DNA of 64,000 bases from Methylophilus sp. 42. Lineage in GTDB: Bacteria; Pseudomonadota; Gammaproteobacteria; Burkholderiales; Methylophilaceae. Positions within the stretch are counted from its first letter, which is position 1. The number at the start of each line of letters is the position of its first letter. Below are positions 17,501 to 27,563 of the stretch, one piece after another. Location: NCBI RefSeq assembly GCF_000384155.1, contig NZ_KB913031.1:186001-250000 (forward strand), read 5' to 3'. The notes under the pieces are model-generated. The model saw nothing but the letters and a program-made list of their open reading frames with translations, was not told the origin of the DNA and made no database searches. Made by a program: the position numbers and the translations under genes.

Positions 17501-18361
17501 TTAAGCAGTGGCAAAGCGACCCTGGTTAAAGTCATTAATCGCCTGGTCAATTTCCTCCCAGCTATTCATGACAAATGGGCCATGACCTACCACAGGTTCA
17601 TTCAGCGGTGCACCGTTGAGTAACAACAGCACGGTGTCCTGCTGGGCCTGCAATACCAGCTCATTGCCCTCGCGCTGCATCACAGCCAGCTCAGCGGGGC
17701 GGATGGTATGCACTTCACCGGTTTTCACAGCGCCATGCAGCACAAAAATGGCGGTGGTGTGGCCTTCCGGCAAGGTGAAGGTAGTGCGTGTGCCCGCATT
17801 CAGGCGCACATCCCACACATTCATCGGGCTGAAGGTATTTGCCGGGCCTTTGTGGCCTGCATATTCACCGGCAATCACGCGGACTTTCCCTGCTTCCTCC
17901 AGCAAAGCCACTTCCGGAATCTGATCGCGGGTAATCCCCTGATACCCTGGCGCGGTCATTTTGTCCTTGGCCGGCAGGTTGACCCATAACTGGATCATTT
18001 CAAACGGACCACCTGTACGTGCATAGTCATCGCCGTGATACTCCTCATGAATAATGCCCTTACCAGCGGTCATCCACTGCACTTCGCCTGGGCCGATGGT
18101 GCCACCAGCGTTAGTGGAATCATGGTGTGAGACCTGGCCGTCATAAACAATGGTCACGGTTTCAAAACCACGGTGCGGGTGCTGGCCAACACCGCGTCTG
18201 TGCGTGGTTGGCTCAAAGCTGGCAGGACCGGCGTAATCCATCAACAAGAAAGGCGAAATGTCATTGGCAATGTCACGGTAAGAGAAAATACTTTGTACCG
18301 GAAAACCATCACCTACCCAGTGGTTACCGTTGCTGCGTTTGATAAAAGCCAGTTTTTTCAT
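17501..18361 (-). CDS. Pirin family protein
   Basis: A 286-residue bicupin of the pirin family. The N-terminal cupin holds the metal-binding histidines in GVGQHPHRGFETVTIVYDG near residues 57-75 and the later HEEYHGD near 110. The second cupin spans about 170-270 and lacks most ligands, as usual. Bacterial pirins bind iron and some oxidise quercetin; the role here is unknown. It is divergent from a LysR regulator across 119 bases, which probably controls it, and is followed by a ycaC-like gene. Pirin plus isochorismatase next to LysR is a common set. Confidence 0.9.
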   Translation of the reverse strand: MKKLAFIKRSNGNHWVGDGFPVQSIFSYRDIANDISPFLLMDYAGPASFEPTTHRRGVGQHPHRGFETVTIVYDGQVSHHDSTNAGGTIGPGEVQWMTAGKGIIHEEYHGDDYARTGGPFEMIQLWVNLPAKDKMTAPGYQGITRDQIPEVALLEEAGKVRVIAGEYAGHKGPANTFSPMNVWDVRLNAGTRTTFTLPEGHTTAIFVLHGAVKTGEVHTIRPAELAVMQREGNELVLQAQQDTVLLLLNGAPLNEPVVGHGPFVMNSWEEIDQAINDFNQGRFATA

Positions 18362-18480
18362 GATGATTCCCTTTCAGAAATGTTTGCGTGTTTGCATGGT
18401 TCACACTATAAACACATGACTTTTAAGGTACTAGATGGTTAAATGTGAAATTACTTTTCAATTAAATGAACAATTGAGTC

Positions 18481-19374
18481 ATGGACTTTAATGAAGCCGC
18501 TGTATTTGTGAAGGTGGTGCAGGCGGGCAGCTTTAGCGCTGCCGCGCGGCAGTTGGGATTGCCGACCTCGACCATTAGCACCCGCGTAGCGCGGCTGGAG
18601 CGACGGCTGGGCGTCACCCTGTTGCAACGCACTACACGCCGCTTAAACCTGACTGAAGCTGGCGCCTTGTATTTTGAGCACGCGTCTACCGGCCTGGGTT
18701 ACTTGCTTGAAGCTGAAGCGGCGCTGGATGAAGCGCGTCAGCAACCGCAAGGCGTGTTAAAAGTCACAGCACCGGCTGACCTCGGGGATGCTTTGCTGGG
18801 AGGCTTGGTGACACAGATGCAGCGCACCTACCCAGCCTTGTCGCTGGAGTTAATGCTCACCGAGCGTTATGTTGACCTGGTGGCAGAAGGCGTGGATGTG
18901 GCGATTCGAACGGGGGAATTACGTGACTCCAGTTTGATTGCCAAGTCACTAGGCACCATACAATGGGCGCTATTTGCCAGTCCATCGTATTTGCAGTTGG
19001 CGGGGCAGATTGCCACGCCAACTGACCTCAGCCAGCACCAATGCGTGCAATTCACGCCCATGGGGCGGCATCAATGGGATTTGCAGCGCGGTACAACAGC
19101 CATACGCGTCCCCTTGGCTGCACGTACCCTGGTTAACAGCATAGGCGTGGTCAGAGCGATGGCCGAAAACGGGCAGGGCGTGGCCTTGTTGCCGACATTT
19201 ATCTGTCAGCCGACGGTACAGACTGGCGGCTTGCAGCATGTATTGCCAGACTGGCGCGGGCGCGCGGATGCCGTGCATCTGGTTTACCCGAAGCAACGCT
19301 TTATGCCACCTAAATTGCGCAGTTTTATTGACCTGGCGGTGGCTGAGTTAAAGCCGTTGTTCAGTACGCAATAG
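18481..19374 (+). CDS. LysR-type transcriptional regulator
   Basis: 297 residues with an N-terminal winged helix-turn-helix (FVKVVQAGSFSAAARQLG, about residues 8-25, then TSTISTRVARLERRLG) and a C-terminal periplasmic-binding-like effector domain from about 90. It starts 119 bases from the divergent pirin gene, so it most likely regulates pirin and ycaC and itself. Sequence in the gap is AT-rich and no clear LysR box was settled. The ligand is unknown. Confidence 0.92.
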   Translation: MDFNEAAVFVKVVQAGSFSAAARQLGLPTSTISTRVARLERRLGVTLLQRTTRRLNLTEAGALYFEHASTGLGYLLEAEAALDEARQQPQGVLKVTAPADLGDALLGGLVTQMQRTYPALSLELMLTERYVDLVAEGVDVAIRTGELRDSSLIAKSLGTIQWALFASPSYLQLAGQIATPTDLSQHQCVQFTPMGRHQWDLQRGTTAIRVPLAARTLVNSIGVVRAMAENGQGVALLPTFICQPTVQTGGLQHVLPDWRGRADAVHLVYPKQRFMPPKLRSFIDLAVAELKPLFSTQ

Positions 19375-19610
19375 GCTTTTCTACGCTGGCTGCCCGTTTG
19401 GCAACGTATAGTTACCTGTTATGACGTGGTTATCTGAATGTCATTGCTGACATTTCTTAGATTATATTTTCTATTTTTCTATTAAAAACAAGCCTTTGTA
19501 TAGTGTGTTTTTTTAATTTTGAGCGCATGATAAGTGCGTAAAACTAAAGTATCAGCCAGCAATAACCGTTGTTAAGATGTTAACAATAATATACATGGGG
19601 GATACGTGCG

Positions 19611-21593
19611 TTGAACACGACGGCGGAATCATCGGCATTACACGCAGAAATTGTCGGCATGCTGTATTCAAACAATCGCAGATCATTGATGGCAGCCATC
19701 GTGGTCATGATTGCGCTTTTGCTCGTGCAATGGCACCTCATCGACCATATCATCCTCACGGTCTGGTCCAGCATTTTCCTGGTGGCTTACGGCATACGTG
19801 CTTATCTGACTATTCAATATGAAAAAGACTTGCAGCGCGAACTGCATAGCCGCCAGTGGTTGCAGTGGTTCCGTGCCAGCACCTGTTTTTGTGGCCTGGC
19901 CTGGGGCCTGGGCGGTATTCTCCTGTTCCCTGAGGCTGATACGGCGCATCAGGCTTTTTTGATTTTTGCGCTGGTGGGGGTTTCCGGGGCGGGCATCATT
20001 ATTTATTCAGTCGATACTTTAAGTACCAACCTGTTTAGTGGCGGCATTGTGCTGTTTATGATTCCGCGCTTTTTGATTCATGGCAGTTCAGTCTCTCTGG
20101 CACTCGCCGTGTTGTTTGTGGTGTATGTGGTCTATGTGACGGTGGCTGGCCGCAGCCTGGCTACCAGCCTGCGCGAGAATATCTCGTTACGGATTGCATC
20201 CAACCTGGATAACAAGAAGGTGCACCAACTGGCCTACTATGATTTTTTGACTGGCTTGCCTAATCGCCGCTTGCTGACAGATCGCCTTAATCAGGCATTT
20301 GCACGCTGTGTGCGGCACCAGCATTATGGGGCGGTGTTGTGCCTGGACTTGAATAATTTCAAAGGGCTTAACGATAGCAAAGGTCACCAGGCCGGGGATG
20401 AGTTGTTGCAACAGGTGGCTTTCAGGCTGCAACAATGCTTGCGTAAAAAAGATACCATCGCGCGCATGGGCGGTGATGAGTTTATTGCTGTGCTGGATGA
20501 GTTATCAACCGACAAGACAGAAGCGATTACCGCGGCCCAGGCCACTGCAGAAAAAATGATGGCGGTGTTTTCGCAGCCCTTTGAGCTGCAAAACAGTAAA
20601 TACCGCACTGCACCCAGCATTGGCATTTGCCTGTTCCTGGGGGATTTACTTAAAGAAGATGAAGTGTTGCGGCGCGCTGATATTGCCATGTATCAAGCCA
20701 AAAAATCCGATAACCTCAATAGCATCCAGATGTATGATGAGGCCGTGCACCCGGCGGTTGAAATGCGCGCCACGCTGGAGAATGAACTGGCATTTGCCTT
20801 GCAGGGCAAGCAATTGCTCCTGTACTACCAGGTGCAAGTCAATGAGTTGCAGCAGCCAACGGGCGCGGAAGTATTACTGCGCTGGCAACACCCGACCTTG
20901 GGCATGATTCCGCCAGACCAGTTTATTCCGATTGCCGAAGAAACCGGTGAAATTGTCTCCATCGGGCAATGGGTACTGGCGCAAGCTTGCCAGCAACTCA
21001 AGCACTGGTCACAGTTTGAGCATACCGCCCAGCTTAAATTGTCGGTCAATGTCAGTGCCATCCAGTTCAGCCAGCCAGACTTTGTGCAGATGGTGAAAGA
21101 AACCGTATTGGCGAGTGATTGCGATGCAAGCTGTTTGCGCCTGGAACTGACTGAAAGCCTGATTGTGAAAAATATCGATGAAGTGATTGAAAAGATCAAT
21201 GCGCTGAAAGTACTGGGCATCACTTTTTCGCTGGATGACTTTGGCATTGGTCAGTCGTCGTTGTCAGTATTGAAGCGGCTGCCGCTAGACGAATTGAAAA
21301 TAGACCGCAGCTTTATTAAAGATATTGTTCATAACAACTACGATTCATTTATTGTGCAGACCATCATCAATATGGGCAAAAACCTGAGCCACAGTGTGAT
21401 TGCTGAGGGGGTGGAAATGCAGCAACAAATGGTCATGTTGCAAAATATGGGCTGCCACGCCTTTCAAGGGTATTTGTTTAGCCGTCCGCTGCCTTTGCAT
21501 GAGTTTGAAGCCAGTTTGCAATCAGCAATACACGGCGGTGCTGCGCCATCCGCAACCGGTCAGCGCAAAGTATTACGTAGCCGACTCAGCTAA
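19611..21593 (+). CDS. Membrane-bound GGDEF-EAL cyclic-di-GMP protein
   Basis: A 660-residue protein with about five or six membrane helices in residues 20-195, a GGDEF domain and an EAL domain. The cyclase motif GGDEF is intact at 287-291. The EAL signature is EVL (AEVLLRW near 420), with the metal glutamate kept; SVNVSAIQF, LELTES and DDFGIGQSS are close to consensus. It may both make and break cyclic di-GMP. The start is a TTG with GGGGA nine bases upstream; the next ATG (19659) would shorten the N terminus. Its stop overlaps recG's convergent stop by four bases. Confidence 0.88.
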   Translation: MNTTAESSALHAEIVGMLYSNNRRSLMAAIVVMIALLLVQWHLIDHIILTVWSSIFLVAYGIRAYLTIQYEKDLQRELHSRQWLQWFRASTCFCGLAWGLGGILLFPEADTAHQAFLIFALVGVSGAGIIIYSVDTLSTNLFSGGIVLFMIPRFLIHGSSVSLALAVLFVVYVVYVTVAGRSLATSLRENISLRIASNLDNKKVHQLAYYDFLTGLPNRRLLTDRLNQAFARCVRHQHYGAVLCLDLNNFKGLNDSKGHQAGDELLQQVAFRLQQCLRKKDTIARMGGDEFIAVLDELSTDKTEAITAAQATAEKMMAVFSQPFELQNSKYRTAPSIGICLFLGDLLKEDEVLRRADIAMYQAKKSDNLNSIQMYDEAVHPAVEMRATLENELAFALQGKQLLLYYQVQVNELQQPTGAEVLLRWQHPTLGMIPPDQFIPIAEETGEIVSIGQWVLAQACQQLKHWSQFEHTAQLKLSVNVSAIQFSQPDFVQMVKETVLASDCDASCLRLELTESLIVKNIDEVIEKINALKVLGITFSLDDFGIGQSSLSVLKRLPLDELKIDRSFIKDIVHNNYDSFIVQTIINMGKNLSHSVIAEGVEMQQQMVMLQNMGCHAFQGYLFSRPLPLHEFEASLQSAIHGGAAPSATGQRKVLRSRLS

Positions 21594-23656
21594 ACCTTGA
21601 TCCACTCTTCGCCCTGGCTTAACCAGCGCTCCAGGTGCGCAGTGACAGCAGCAGGATCGCGTTGTAATAGTTGATCCGCCTGGGTTTTGGCTATCTCCAG
21701 TAATTGCGTATCGCGTTCCAGATCGGCAATTTTAAGCATGGGTACGCCACTCTGGCGTGTGCCCAGCAATTCTCCCGGGCCGCGGATATGTAAATCGGCC
21801 TGGGCAATTTGAAAGCCATCATTGCTTTCAAAAATGACCTTCAGGCGCTGTCGCCCAATTTGCGAACATTGCTGTTTGCTATAGAGCAAAATGCAGGTAC
21901 TCTTGGCTGCGCCGCGGCCGACGCGGCCACGTAACTGGTGTAACTGGCTCAGTCCCATGCGCTCCGCATGTTCGATCACCATTAAACTCGCATTCGGTAC
22001 ATCGACGCCGACTTCAATGACGGTGGTGGCGACCAGCAGGTGAATCTCATTGGCAGAGAAAGCCTGCATCACCGCCTGTTTTTCTGCCGATTTCATGCGG
22101 CCATGGACCAGGCCGACCTTGAGTTCGGGGAAAGCTTGCTGCATATAGGCAAAGGTATCATTGGCCGTTTGTAGTTGCAGCGCTTCTGATTCTTCAATCA
22201 GCGGGCACACCCAATAGGCTTGATGGCCTTGGGCGCAGGCGTCATGTACGCGCTGTAAAATCTCATCACGCCTGTCATCGGCCACCAGTTTGGTCACGAT
22301 CGGTGTGCGGCCGGGAGGCAGCTCATCAATCACTGACACGTCAAGATCAGCGTAATAGCTCATGGATAAGGTGCGCGGAATCGGCGTGGCCGACATCATG
22401 AGCTGGTGCGGTTCCAGGTTGTGTGCCTGCCCTGGCAAGGCCGTGCCTTTTTTACGCAATGCCAGCCGTTGGCCGACGCCAAAGCGGTGTTGCTCATCCA
22501 CAATCGCCAACCCCAGTTGCTTAAACTGCACATCGTCTTGAAATAAAGCATGCGTGCCGACGGCAAGCATGGCTTCACCGCTGGCGATGGCTGACAGTGA
22601 TTGCTCACGTTGTTTTTTGTTCTGGCTGCCCGTCAGCCAGGCTACTGTCACCCCCAGCGGTTGCAGCCAGTCACATAGCTTTTTGTAATGCTGTTCTGCC
22701 AGAATTTCCGTCGGCGCCATCATCGCCACTTGCCAGCCATGTTCTATCAGTTGCAAGGCCGCCAGGCAGGCGACAATGGTTTTGCCACTACCGACATCAC
22801 CCTGTAGCAGGCGTTGCATGGGGTGTGGCTGGTTGAGGTCGTGCCCGATTTCTGCCACCACTTTTTGCTGGGCAGACGTGAGTGCAAACGGCAGGCTGGC
22901 CAGCAGGCGGCCAACCAGGGTCTGTGAGGCGGAGATGGCAGGTGCGCGCGATTGTTTGCGACGTGCGTAATGTTGTCGCATCGAAAGCTGTTGTGCCAGC
23001 AGTTCGTCGTAGGCAAGGCGTTGCCAGGCAGGGTGCGTGCGGTCTTCCAGTGTCGCCAGTGCTATCTCGGCTTGGGGTTGATGCAGCAAATGCAGGCTGC
23101 TGGCAAAGTCGGGCAGTTGCATGGACTGGTATACCCAACCTGGCAGGGTTTCGTGCAAATATTCTGCTTGCAAGATGCGGTTCACCGCTTTGCGTATGGT
23201 GGCCTGGCTCAAGCCTGCTGTGGTCGGGTAGACCGGGGTGAGTGCACTGCTGACCGGCGTGTCTTCATCGACTTTGCGCTGTGTCGGGTGCACCATTTCA
23301 TAGCCAAAAAAACCAGGCCGCACCTCACCAAACACGCGTAAACGCTGGCCAGTTTGCATGGCAGCGACCTGGTTGGGATAAAAGTGCAGAAAACGCAGAT
23401 TGATGATGCCAGTGTCATCCTGCAGCCTGACATTCAACATTTTGCGCGGCTTGTAGGCCACTTCATTGTGCACCACCACGCCTTCGATTTGTGTCTGCTC
23501 ACCCAGGTGTAAGTCGCGGATGGCCGTGATGCGGGTTTCGTCCAGGTAGCGCAGTGGCAAGTGCAGCAACAAGGCCTGCACTGAATGAATATTCAGTTTT
23601 GCCAGCTGGCTGCATACGGCGGGCGTGAAACCTTTAATCTCGTTCAAGGGCCGCAT
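21590..23656 (-). CDS. recG: ATP-dependent DNA helicase RecG
   Basis: RecG remodels stalled replication forks and branched DNA. The 688-residue length fits the family. An OB-fold wedge domain covers about residues 55-150. The motor follows with Walker A GDVGSGKT near 290, the DExH box VDEQHRFG near 390, and the C-terminal motif QLRGRVGRG near 595. It is the last gene of the minus-strand run, 18 bases after spoT. In many gammaproteobacteria trmH lies between spoT and recG; here nothing does. Confidence 0.96.
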   Translation of the reverse strand: MRPLNEIKGFTPAVCSQLAKLNIHSVQALLLHLPLRYLDETRITAIRDLHLGEQTQIEGVVVHNEVAYKPRKMLNVRLQDDTGIINLRFLHFYPNQVAAMQTGQRLRVFGEVRPGFFGYEMVHPTQRKVDEDTPVSSALTPVYPTTAGLSQATIRKAVNRILQAEYLHETLPGWVYQSMQLPDFASSLHLLHQPQAEIALATLEDRTHPAWQRLAYDELLAQQLSMRQHYARRKQSRAPAISASQTLVGRLLASLPFALTSAQQKVVAEIGHDLNQPHPMQRLLQGDVGSGKTIVACLAALQLIEHGWQVAMMAPTEILAEQHYKKLCDWLQPLGVTVAWLTGSQNKKQREQSLSAIASGEAMLAVGTHALFQDDVQFKQLGLAIVDEQHRFGVGQRLALRKKGTALPGQAHNLEPHQLMMSATPIPRTLSMSYYADLDVSVIDELPPGRTPIVTKLVADDRRDEILQRVHDACAQGHQAYWVCPLIEESEALQLQTANDTFAYMQQAFPELKVGLVHGRMKSAEKQAVMQAFSANEIHLLVATTVIEVGVDVPNASLMVIEHAERMGLSQLHQLRGRVGRGAAKSTCILLYSKQQCSQIGRQRLKVIFESNDGFQIAQADLHIRGPGELLGTRQSGVPMLKIADLERDTQLLEIAKTQADQLLQRDPAAVTAHLERWLSQGEEWIKV

Positions 23657-23674
23657 GCTGGCATCACCGCTGAT

Positions 23675-25891
23675 TTACTGGATACGTTGTTCCAGCTGGT
23701 TGCCTTTGACCCGGTTGATACGCACGATTTGCTGAATCTTGCGCAGATTGCGGATCAAGGTCGCCAGGTGCACGCGGTTATGCACTTGCACGGTAAAGTT
23801 TACATTGGAGTACTGGCTGCCATCGCTGGATTCGACACTGACATTATCAATGTTGGCATCTGCATTGGAGATGGTCGCCGCAATTTTGGCCAGCATGCCG
23901 CGTTCGTCGACCACCGTAATGCGCAAGTTGACGCTGAACAGTTTTTTCGGGTCGGCATCCCACTCCACGTCCAGCCATTTTTCCGGGTCCAGCCTGAACT
24001 TGCGGATGGCAGGGCAATCGTGGGTATGAATGACCAGGCCCTTGTCTTTATTGATAAAGCCCAGAATGGGGTCGCCAGGAATCGGGCGGCAGCAAGGGGC
24101 AAATTGTACGGCCATGCCTTCCGAGCCGCGGATGGTAATGGTATCGAGTACTTTGCCAGATTTATCTTCAGCATCGGCCGGATGCGCCAGTAACTGGTGC
24201 GCCACCATCAGGCTGTTACGTTTGCCAAGGCCGATATCGGTCAAAATCGCCTGGCGGGTTTTGCTGCCATAGTCGTTCATGACTTTTTGCCATTGCTTGT
24301 CTGCAATCTCGGCAGGTTCTATATGCATGGCGCGCAGCGCCACATTCAGCATGCGTTCACCCAATTGTGCCGATTCTTCCACCTTGACGGTTTTGAGGTA
24401 ATGGCGGATATGTGAGCGGGCTTTGCCGGTGACCACATAGTTGAGCCAGGCCGGATTCGGTTTCGCCAGCGGTGCGGTGATAATTTCAACATGATCACCG
24501 TTGCGCATCTCGGTACGCAGTGGCGCCAGTTCATTATTGATTTTAACGGCGACGCAACTATTACCGACATCTGAGTGCACGGCGTACGCGAAGTCAACCG
24601 CCGTCGAGCCGCGTGGTAAGGCCATGATGTTGCCTTTAGGCGTAAACACATAGACCTCGTCCGGGAACAGATCGACTTTAAAGTTCTCCAGGAACTCGTG
24701 GCTGTCGTCACTCTCGGTCTGGATTTCAACCAGGCGTTGCAACCACTGGTGGGTTTGCTGTTGCAGTTTGGTCAGGTGCGCATCGGTGGTTTTATACAGC
24801 CAGTGCGCCGCTACGCCGGCATCGGCAATGTTATGCATTTCCTGGCTGCGTATTTGTACCTCAATCGGCGTGCCAAACGGGCCAAACAATGTGGTATGCA
24901 AAGACTGGTAACCGTTGGCTTTGGGGATGGCAATATAGTCTTTAAAACGGCCGGGAATGGGCTTATAAAGCGCATGTAATGCGCCCAGTGCCAGGTAGCA
25001 GGCTGCGGTATCTTTGACAATGACGCGAAAACCGTAAATGTCGCCAATTTGCGACAATTTCATCGATTTTTCAGCCATTTTCTTATAAATGCTGTAAAGG
25101 TGCTTTTCGCGCCCCTGTACATCATATTCGATCTGGTATTGCGTCAGCTGGTTCTCAATGGCGTCCTGAATCTTGCTGATGACTTCTTTGCGGTTGCCAC
25201 GTGCCAGGCGAATGGCCTTATCAATCACGCGGTGACGATTCGGATACAGGTACTTGAGGCTGAGATCTTCCAGCTCATGGTAAATCGGGTTCAGGCCTAG
25301 CCGGTTGGCAATTGGCGCATAAATATCCAGCGTTTCGCGCGCGATGCGTTTCTGCTTTTCCGGGCGCATTGCCTCCAGCGTCTGCATATTGTGCAAGCGA
25401 TCGGCCAGCTTGACCAGGATCACACGCACATCCTGGCTCATGGCCAGCAGCATTTTGCGGAAATTTTCGGCTTGCGCCTGGGTGGCGGTTTGCAGTTCTA
25501 CCTTGTCCAGCTTGGTCAGGCCATCTACCAGGTCAGCCACCTGTTTACCAAAGCGCTCGGCAATCGCCGCACTATCGACTTCGGTATCTTCCACCACATC
25601 ATGCAACAGGGCGGCCAACAGGGTCGGCAAGTCGAGATGCAGTTTGGCCAGAATGCAGGCCACCGAAATCGGATGGGTAATATAGGGTTCGCCGGTTTTG
25701 CGGGTTTGACCGGCATGCGCCTGCTCGGCATAGCGATAAGCTTGCCAGACCAGTTGCACTTCTTCTTCGTTGAGGTACTTGCGGATTAGCTGGGTAAGGG
25801 GGGAATCCTCACGGTCAGCAGGGAGCAAGTCCACTTCCTCCAGGGGAGACCTGGACTTGCGATGGGCAGAATCGCCTTGGCTATGGGGCAT
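23675..25891 (-). CDS. spoT: Bifunctional (p)ppGpp synthetase/hydrolase SpoT
   Basis: A 738-residue RelA/SpoT homologue that makes and degrades the stringent-response alarmone. The HD hydrolase domain is intact, with LLHDVVEDT near residue 92 and KLADRLHNMQT near 160. The synthetase region holds GDIYGFRVIVKD near 280. TGS (VFTPKGNIMALPRGST near 415) and C-terminal ACT domains follow. Intact HD points to a bifunctional enzyme; whether the synthetase is strong cannot be told. It begins six bases after rpoZ. Confidence 0.96.
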   Translation of the reverse strand: MPHSQGDSAHRKSRSPLEEVDLLPADREDSPLTQLIRKYLNEEEVQLVWQAYRYAEQAHAGQTRKTGEPYITHPISVACILAKLHLDLPTLLAALLHDVVEDTEVDSAAIAERFGKQVADLVDGLTKLDKVELQTATQAQAENFRKMLLAMSQDVRVILVKLADRLHNMQTLEAMRPEKQKRIARETLDIYAPIANRLGLNPIYHELEDLSLKYLYPNRHRVIDKAIRLARGNRKEVISKIQDAIENQLTQYQIEYDVQGREKHLYSIYKKMAEKSMKLSQIGDIYGFRVIVKDTAACYLALGALHALYKPIPGRFKDYIAIPKANGYQSLHTTLFGPFGTPIEVQIRSQEMHNIADAGVAAHWLYKTTDAHLTKLQQQTHQWLQRLVEIQTESDDSHEFLENFKVDLFPDEVYVFTPKGNIMALPRGSTAVDFAYAVHSDVGNSCVAVKINNELAPLRTEMRNGDHVEIITAPLAKPNPAWLNYVVTGKARSHIRHYLKTVKVEESAQLGERMLNVALRAMHIEPAEIADKQWQKVMNDYGSKTRQAILTDIGLGKRNSLMVAHQLLAHPADAEDKSGKVLDTITIRGSEGMAVQFAPCCRPIPGDPILGFINKDKGLVIHTHDCPAIRKFRLDPEKWLDVEWDADPKKLFSVNLRITVVDERGMLAKIAATISNADANIDNVSVESSDGSQYSNVNFTVQVHNRVHLATLIRNLRKIQQIVRINRVKGNQLEQRIQ

Positions 25892-25897
25892 AGCTGT

Positions 25898-26113
25898 TTA
25901 TGCGTGGCCCTTTTTCTCTAACAACTCTACACCGATCTTACCAGCAGCGATTTCGCGCAAGGCAATCACGGTTGGCTTGTCTTTTTGTGAATAGCCGCTC
26001 ACTAATGGGTCTGAACCATTGGCTAATTGTCTGGCGCGGTAAGCTGCCACCAATGTCAATTGAAAACGGTTAGAGATGTTGTCCAAGCAATCATCGACAG
26101 TAATACGTGCCAT
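25898..26113 (-). CDS. rpoZ: RNA polymerase omega subunit
   Basis: A 71-residue protein starting [19 protein letters not shown], the conserved omega start, with the next conserved block [13 protein letters not shown]. Omega helps RNA polymerase assemble and, in many proteobacteria, forms part of a ppGpp site. It lies between gmk and spoT, the usual gmk-rpoZ-spoT order. Confidence 0.96.
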   Translation of the reverse strand: MARITVDDCLDNISNRFQLTLVAAYRARQLANGSDPLVSGYSQKDKPTVIALREIAAGKIGVELLEKKGHA

Positions 26114-26162
26114 AAAAACCTCTTAATATGTGAGCCTACATGCAGCGTGCATGCGCGCTGGG

Positions 26163-26774
26163 TCAGGTAAGTGATTGAATCAATGACGCGTGGCAGGCAA
26201 CCTGGCGGTTTAACTGCAAGCGCTGGGCGCGAACAATCGCCATCAGATCCTGCAAGGCCACGTCAAAATTATCATTAATTGTAACATAATCAAACTCATG
26301 CACGTGACGCATCTCCTCACGTGCGGCGGCCAGACGTTGCGTAATCACGGCTTCGCTGTCCTGGCCACGGTTGTTCAGGCGGTGTGCCAGCGCCTCAATC
26401 GAAGGCGGCAAAATAAAAATCGAGGTGACCTGCGGGAACAGTTTGCGAATCTGCTGAGCGCCTTGCCAGTCGATTTCCAAAATCACATCGCGGCCGGATG
26501 CCAGGGCGTTTTCTACTTCACTTTGTGCCGTGCCATAACGCGCACTGTGCACATGGGCGCTTTCGAGAAAGCCGCCTTTATCCAGTACGCCTAAAAACTC
26601 GGCTTCTGAGACAAAGTGGTAATGGATGCCGTCTTCTTCGCCCGGGCGCGGTGCGCGCGTAGTGTGAGACACCGACAGTTTTAAAATCGGGTCTTGCGCC
26701 AGCATGGCACGCACCAGGCTGGTTTTACCAGCGCCAGAAGCAGCAGAAATCACATATAAATGACCATGACTCAT
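26163..26774 (-). CDS. gmk: Guanylate kinase
   Basis: Guanylate kinase phosphorylates GMP to GDP with ATP. The 203-residue protein has the P-loop SAASGAGKTS near residue 10, the GMP-binding SVSHTTRAPRPGE near 36, and the conserved EIDWQGAQQIR near 98. The ATG at 26774 is chosen because it overlaps the stop of the Anbu gene (ATGA); an in-frame GTG at 26786 would add four residues. Translation is therefore coupled to Anbu, an unusual upstream partner for gmk. Confidence 0.95.
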   Translation of the reverse strand: MSHGHLYVISAASGAGKTSLVRAMLAQDPILKLSVSHTTRAPRPGEEDGIHYHFVSEAEFLGVLDKGGFLESAHVHSARYGTAQSEVENALASGRDVILEIDWQGAQQIRKLFPQVTSIFILPPSIEALAHRLNNRGQDSEAVITQRLAAAREEMRHVHEFDYVTINDNFDVALQDLMAIVRAQRLQLNRQVACHASLIQSLT

Positions 26775-27508
26775 GATGCACACCACTCCGGGTTAGGCAG
26801 TGAAGAAAATACGGATTTCAAACCCTCGCCCCAACCCTTGCGGATACAGGCGTAATAAGGATCATCTTCCGTCAGGCGTTGCCGGCAATCGGCGCTAAAG
26901 GTGTCAGTGCGGTATATCATCAAATCAATCGGTAAAGCCACAGAAATATTACTGCGGATGGTGGAATCAAATGAAATCAGCACGCATTTTACCGCATCTG
27001 TGACATTGGTTTGATGTTTGATGACACGGTCGATAATCGGTTTGCCGTATTTGGTCTCGCCGATTTGCAGATAAGGCGTGTCCGAGGTGGCTTCAATAAA
27101 ATTGCCTGCCGCATAGACATTAAACAGGCGCGGCTGCTCGCCTTTGATTTGCCCGGCCACCAGAATGCTGGCGCTAAAGTCTATGCTATGTTCCTTGAGG
27201 GCTTTGCCATCGCGCTGATGCACGGTGCGCATGGCGGCGCCGACGACACTGGCCGCTTCAAACAGCGACTGCACATTATGCAGGTGCGCGTGTGGTTCAG
27301 GCGATTTGAGCTGTTCACGGCACAGGTTGACCACCGATTGTGTAATGGCCAGATTGCCCGCCGTCAGCAGCACAATCATCCGCTCGCCCGGCACTTCAAA
27401 TAAGTGCATTTTAGGCGCAATCGCTACCTGGTCGACACCAGCATTGGTGCGCGTATCAGAAGCCAATACCAGGCCTTGTTGCAGCAAAATACCGACACAA
27501 TAAGTCAT
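26771..27508 (-). CDS. Anbu-type proteasome-related peptidase
   Basis: A 245-residue member of the Ntn-hydrolase proteasome family, the Anbu or bacterial proteasome homologue group. After the initiator Met the expected nucleophile T2 (MTYCVGIL) is present, with D18 (ASDTRT) and K33 (APKMHLF) completing the catalytic set. Anbu genes occur with transglutaminase-like, alpha-E and ATP-grasp genes, exactly the three genes upstream here. The cluster is predicted to make and turn over a peptide or peptide tag; the substrate is unknown. It overlaps gmk by four bases. Confidence 0.9.
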   Translation of the reverse strand: MTYCVGILLQQGLVLASDTRTNAGVDQVAIAPKMHLFEVPGERMIVLLTAGNLAITQSVVNLCREQLKSPEPHAHLHNVQSLFEAASVVGAAMRTVHQRDGKALKEHSIDFSASILVAGQIKGEQPRLFNVYAAGNFIEATSDTPYLQIGETKYGKPIIDRVIKHQTNVTDAVKCVLISFDSTIRSNISVALPIDLMIYRTDTFSADCRQRLTEDDPYYACIRKGWGEGLKSVFSSLPNPEWCAS

Positions 27509-27563
27509 AAGAAAAAGAGGAGTAGGTTAATGTTTAAAAGTCATCATAGCATGCACGGACAAG

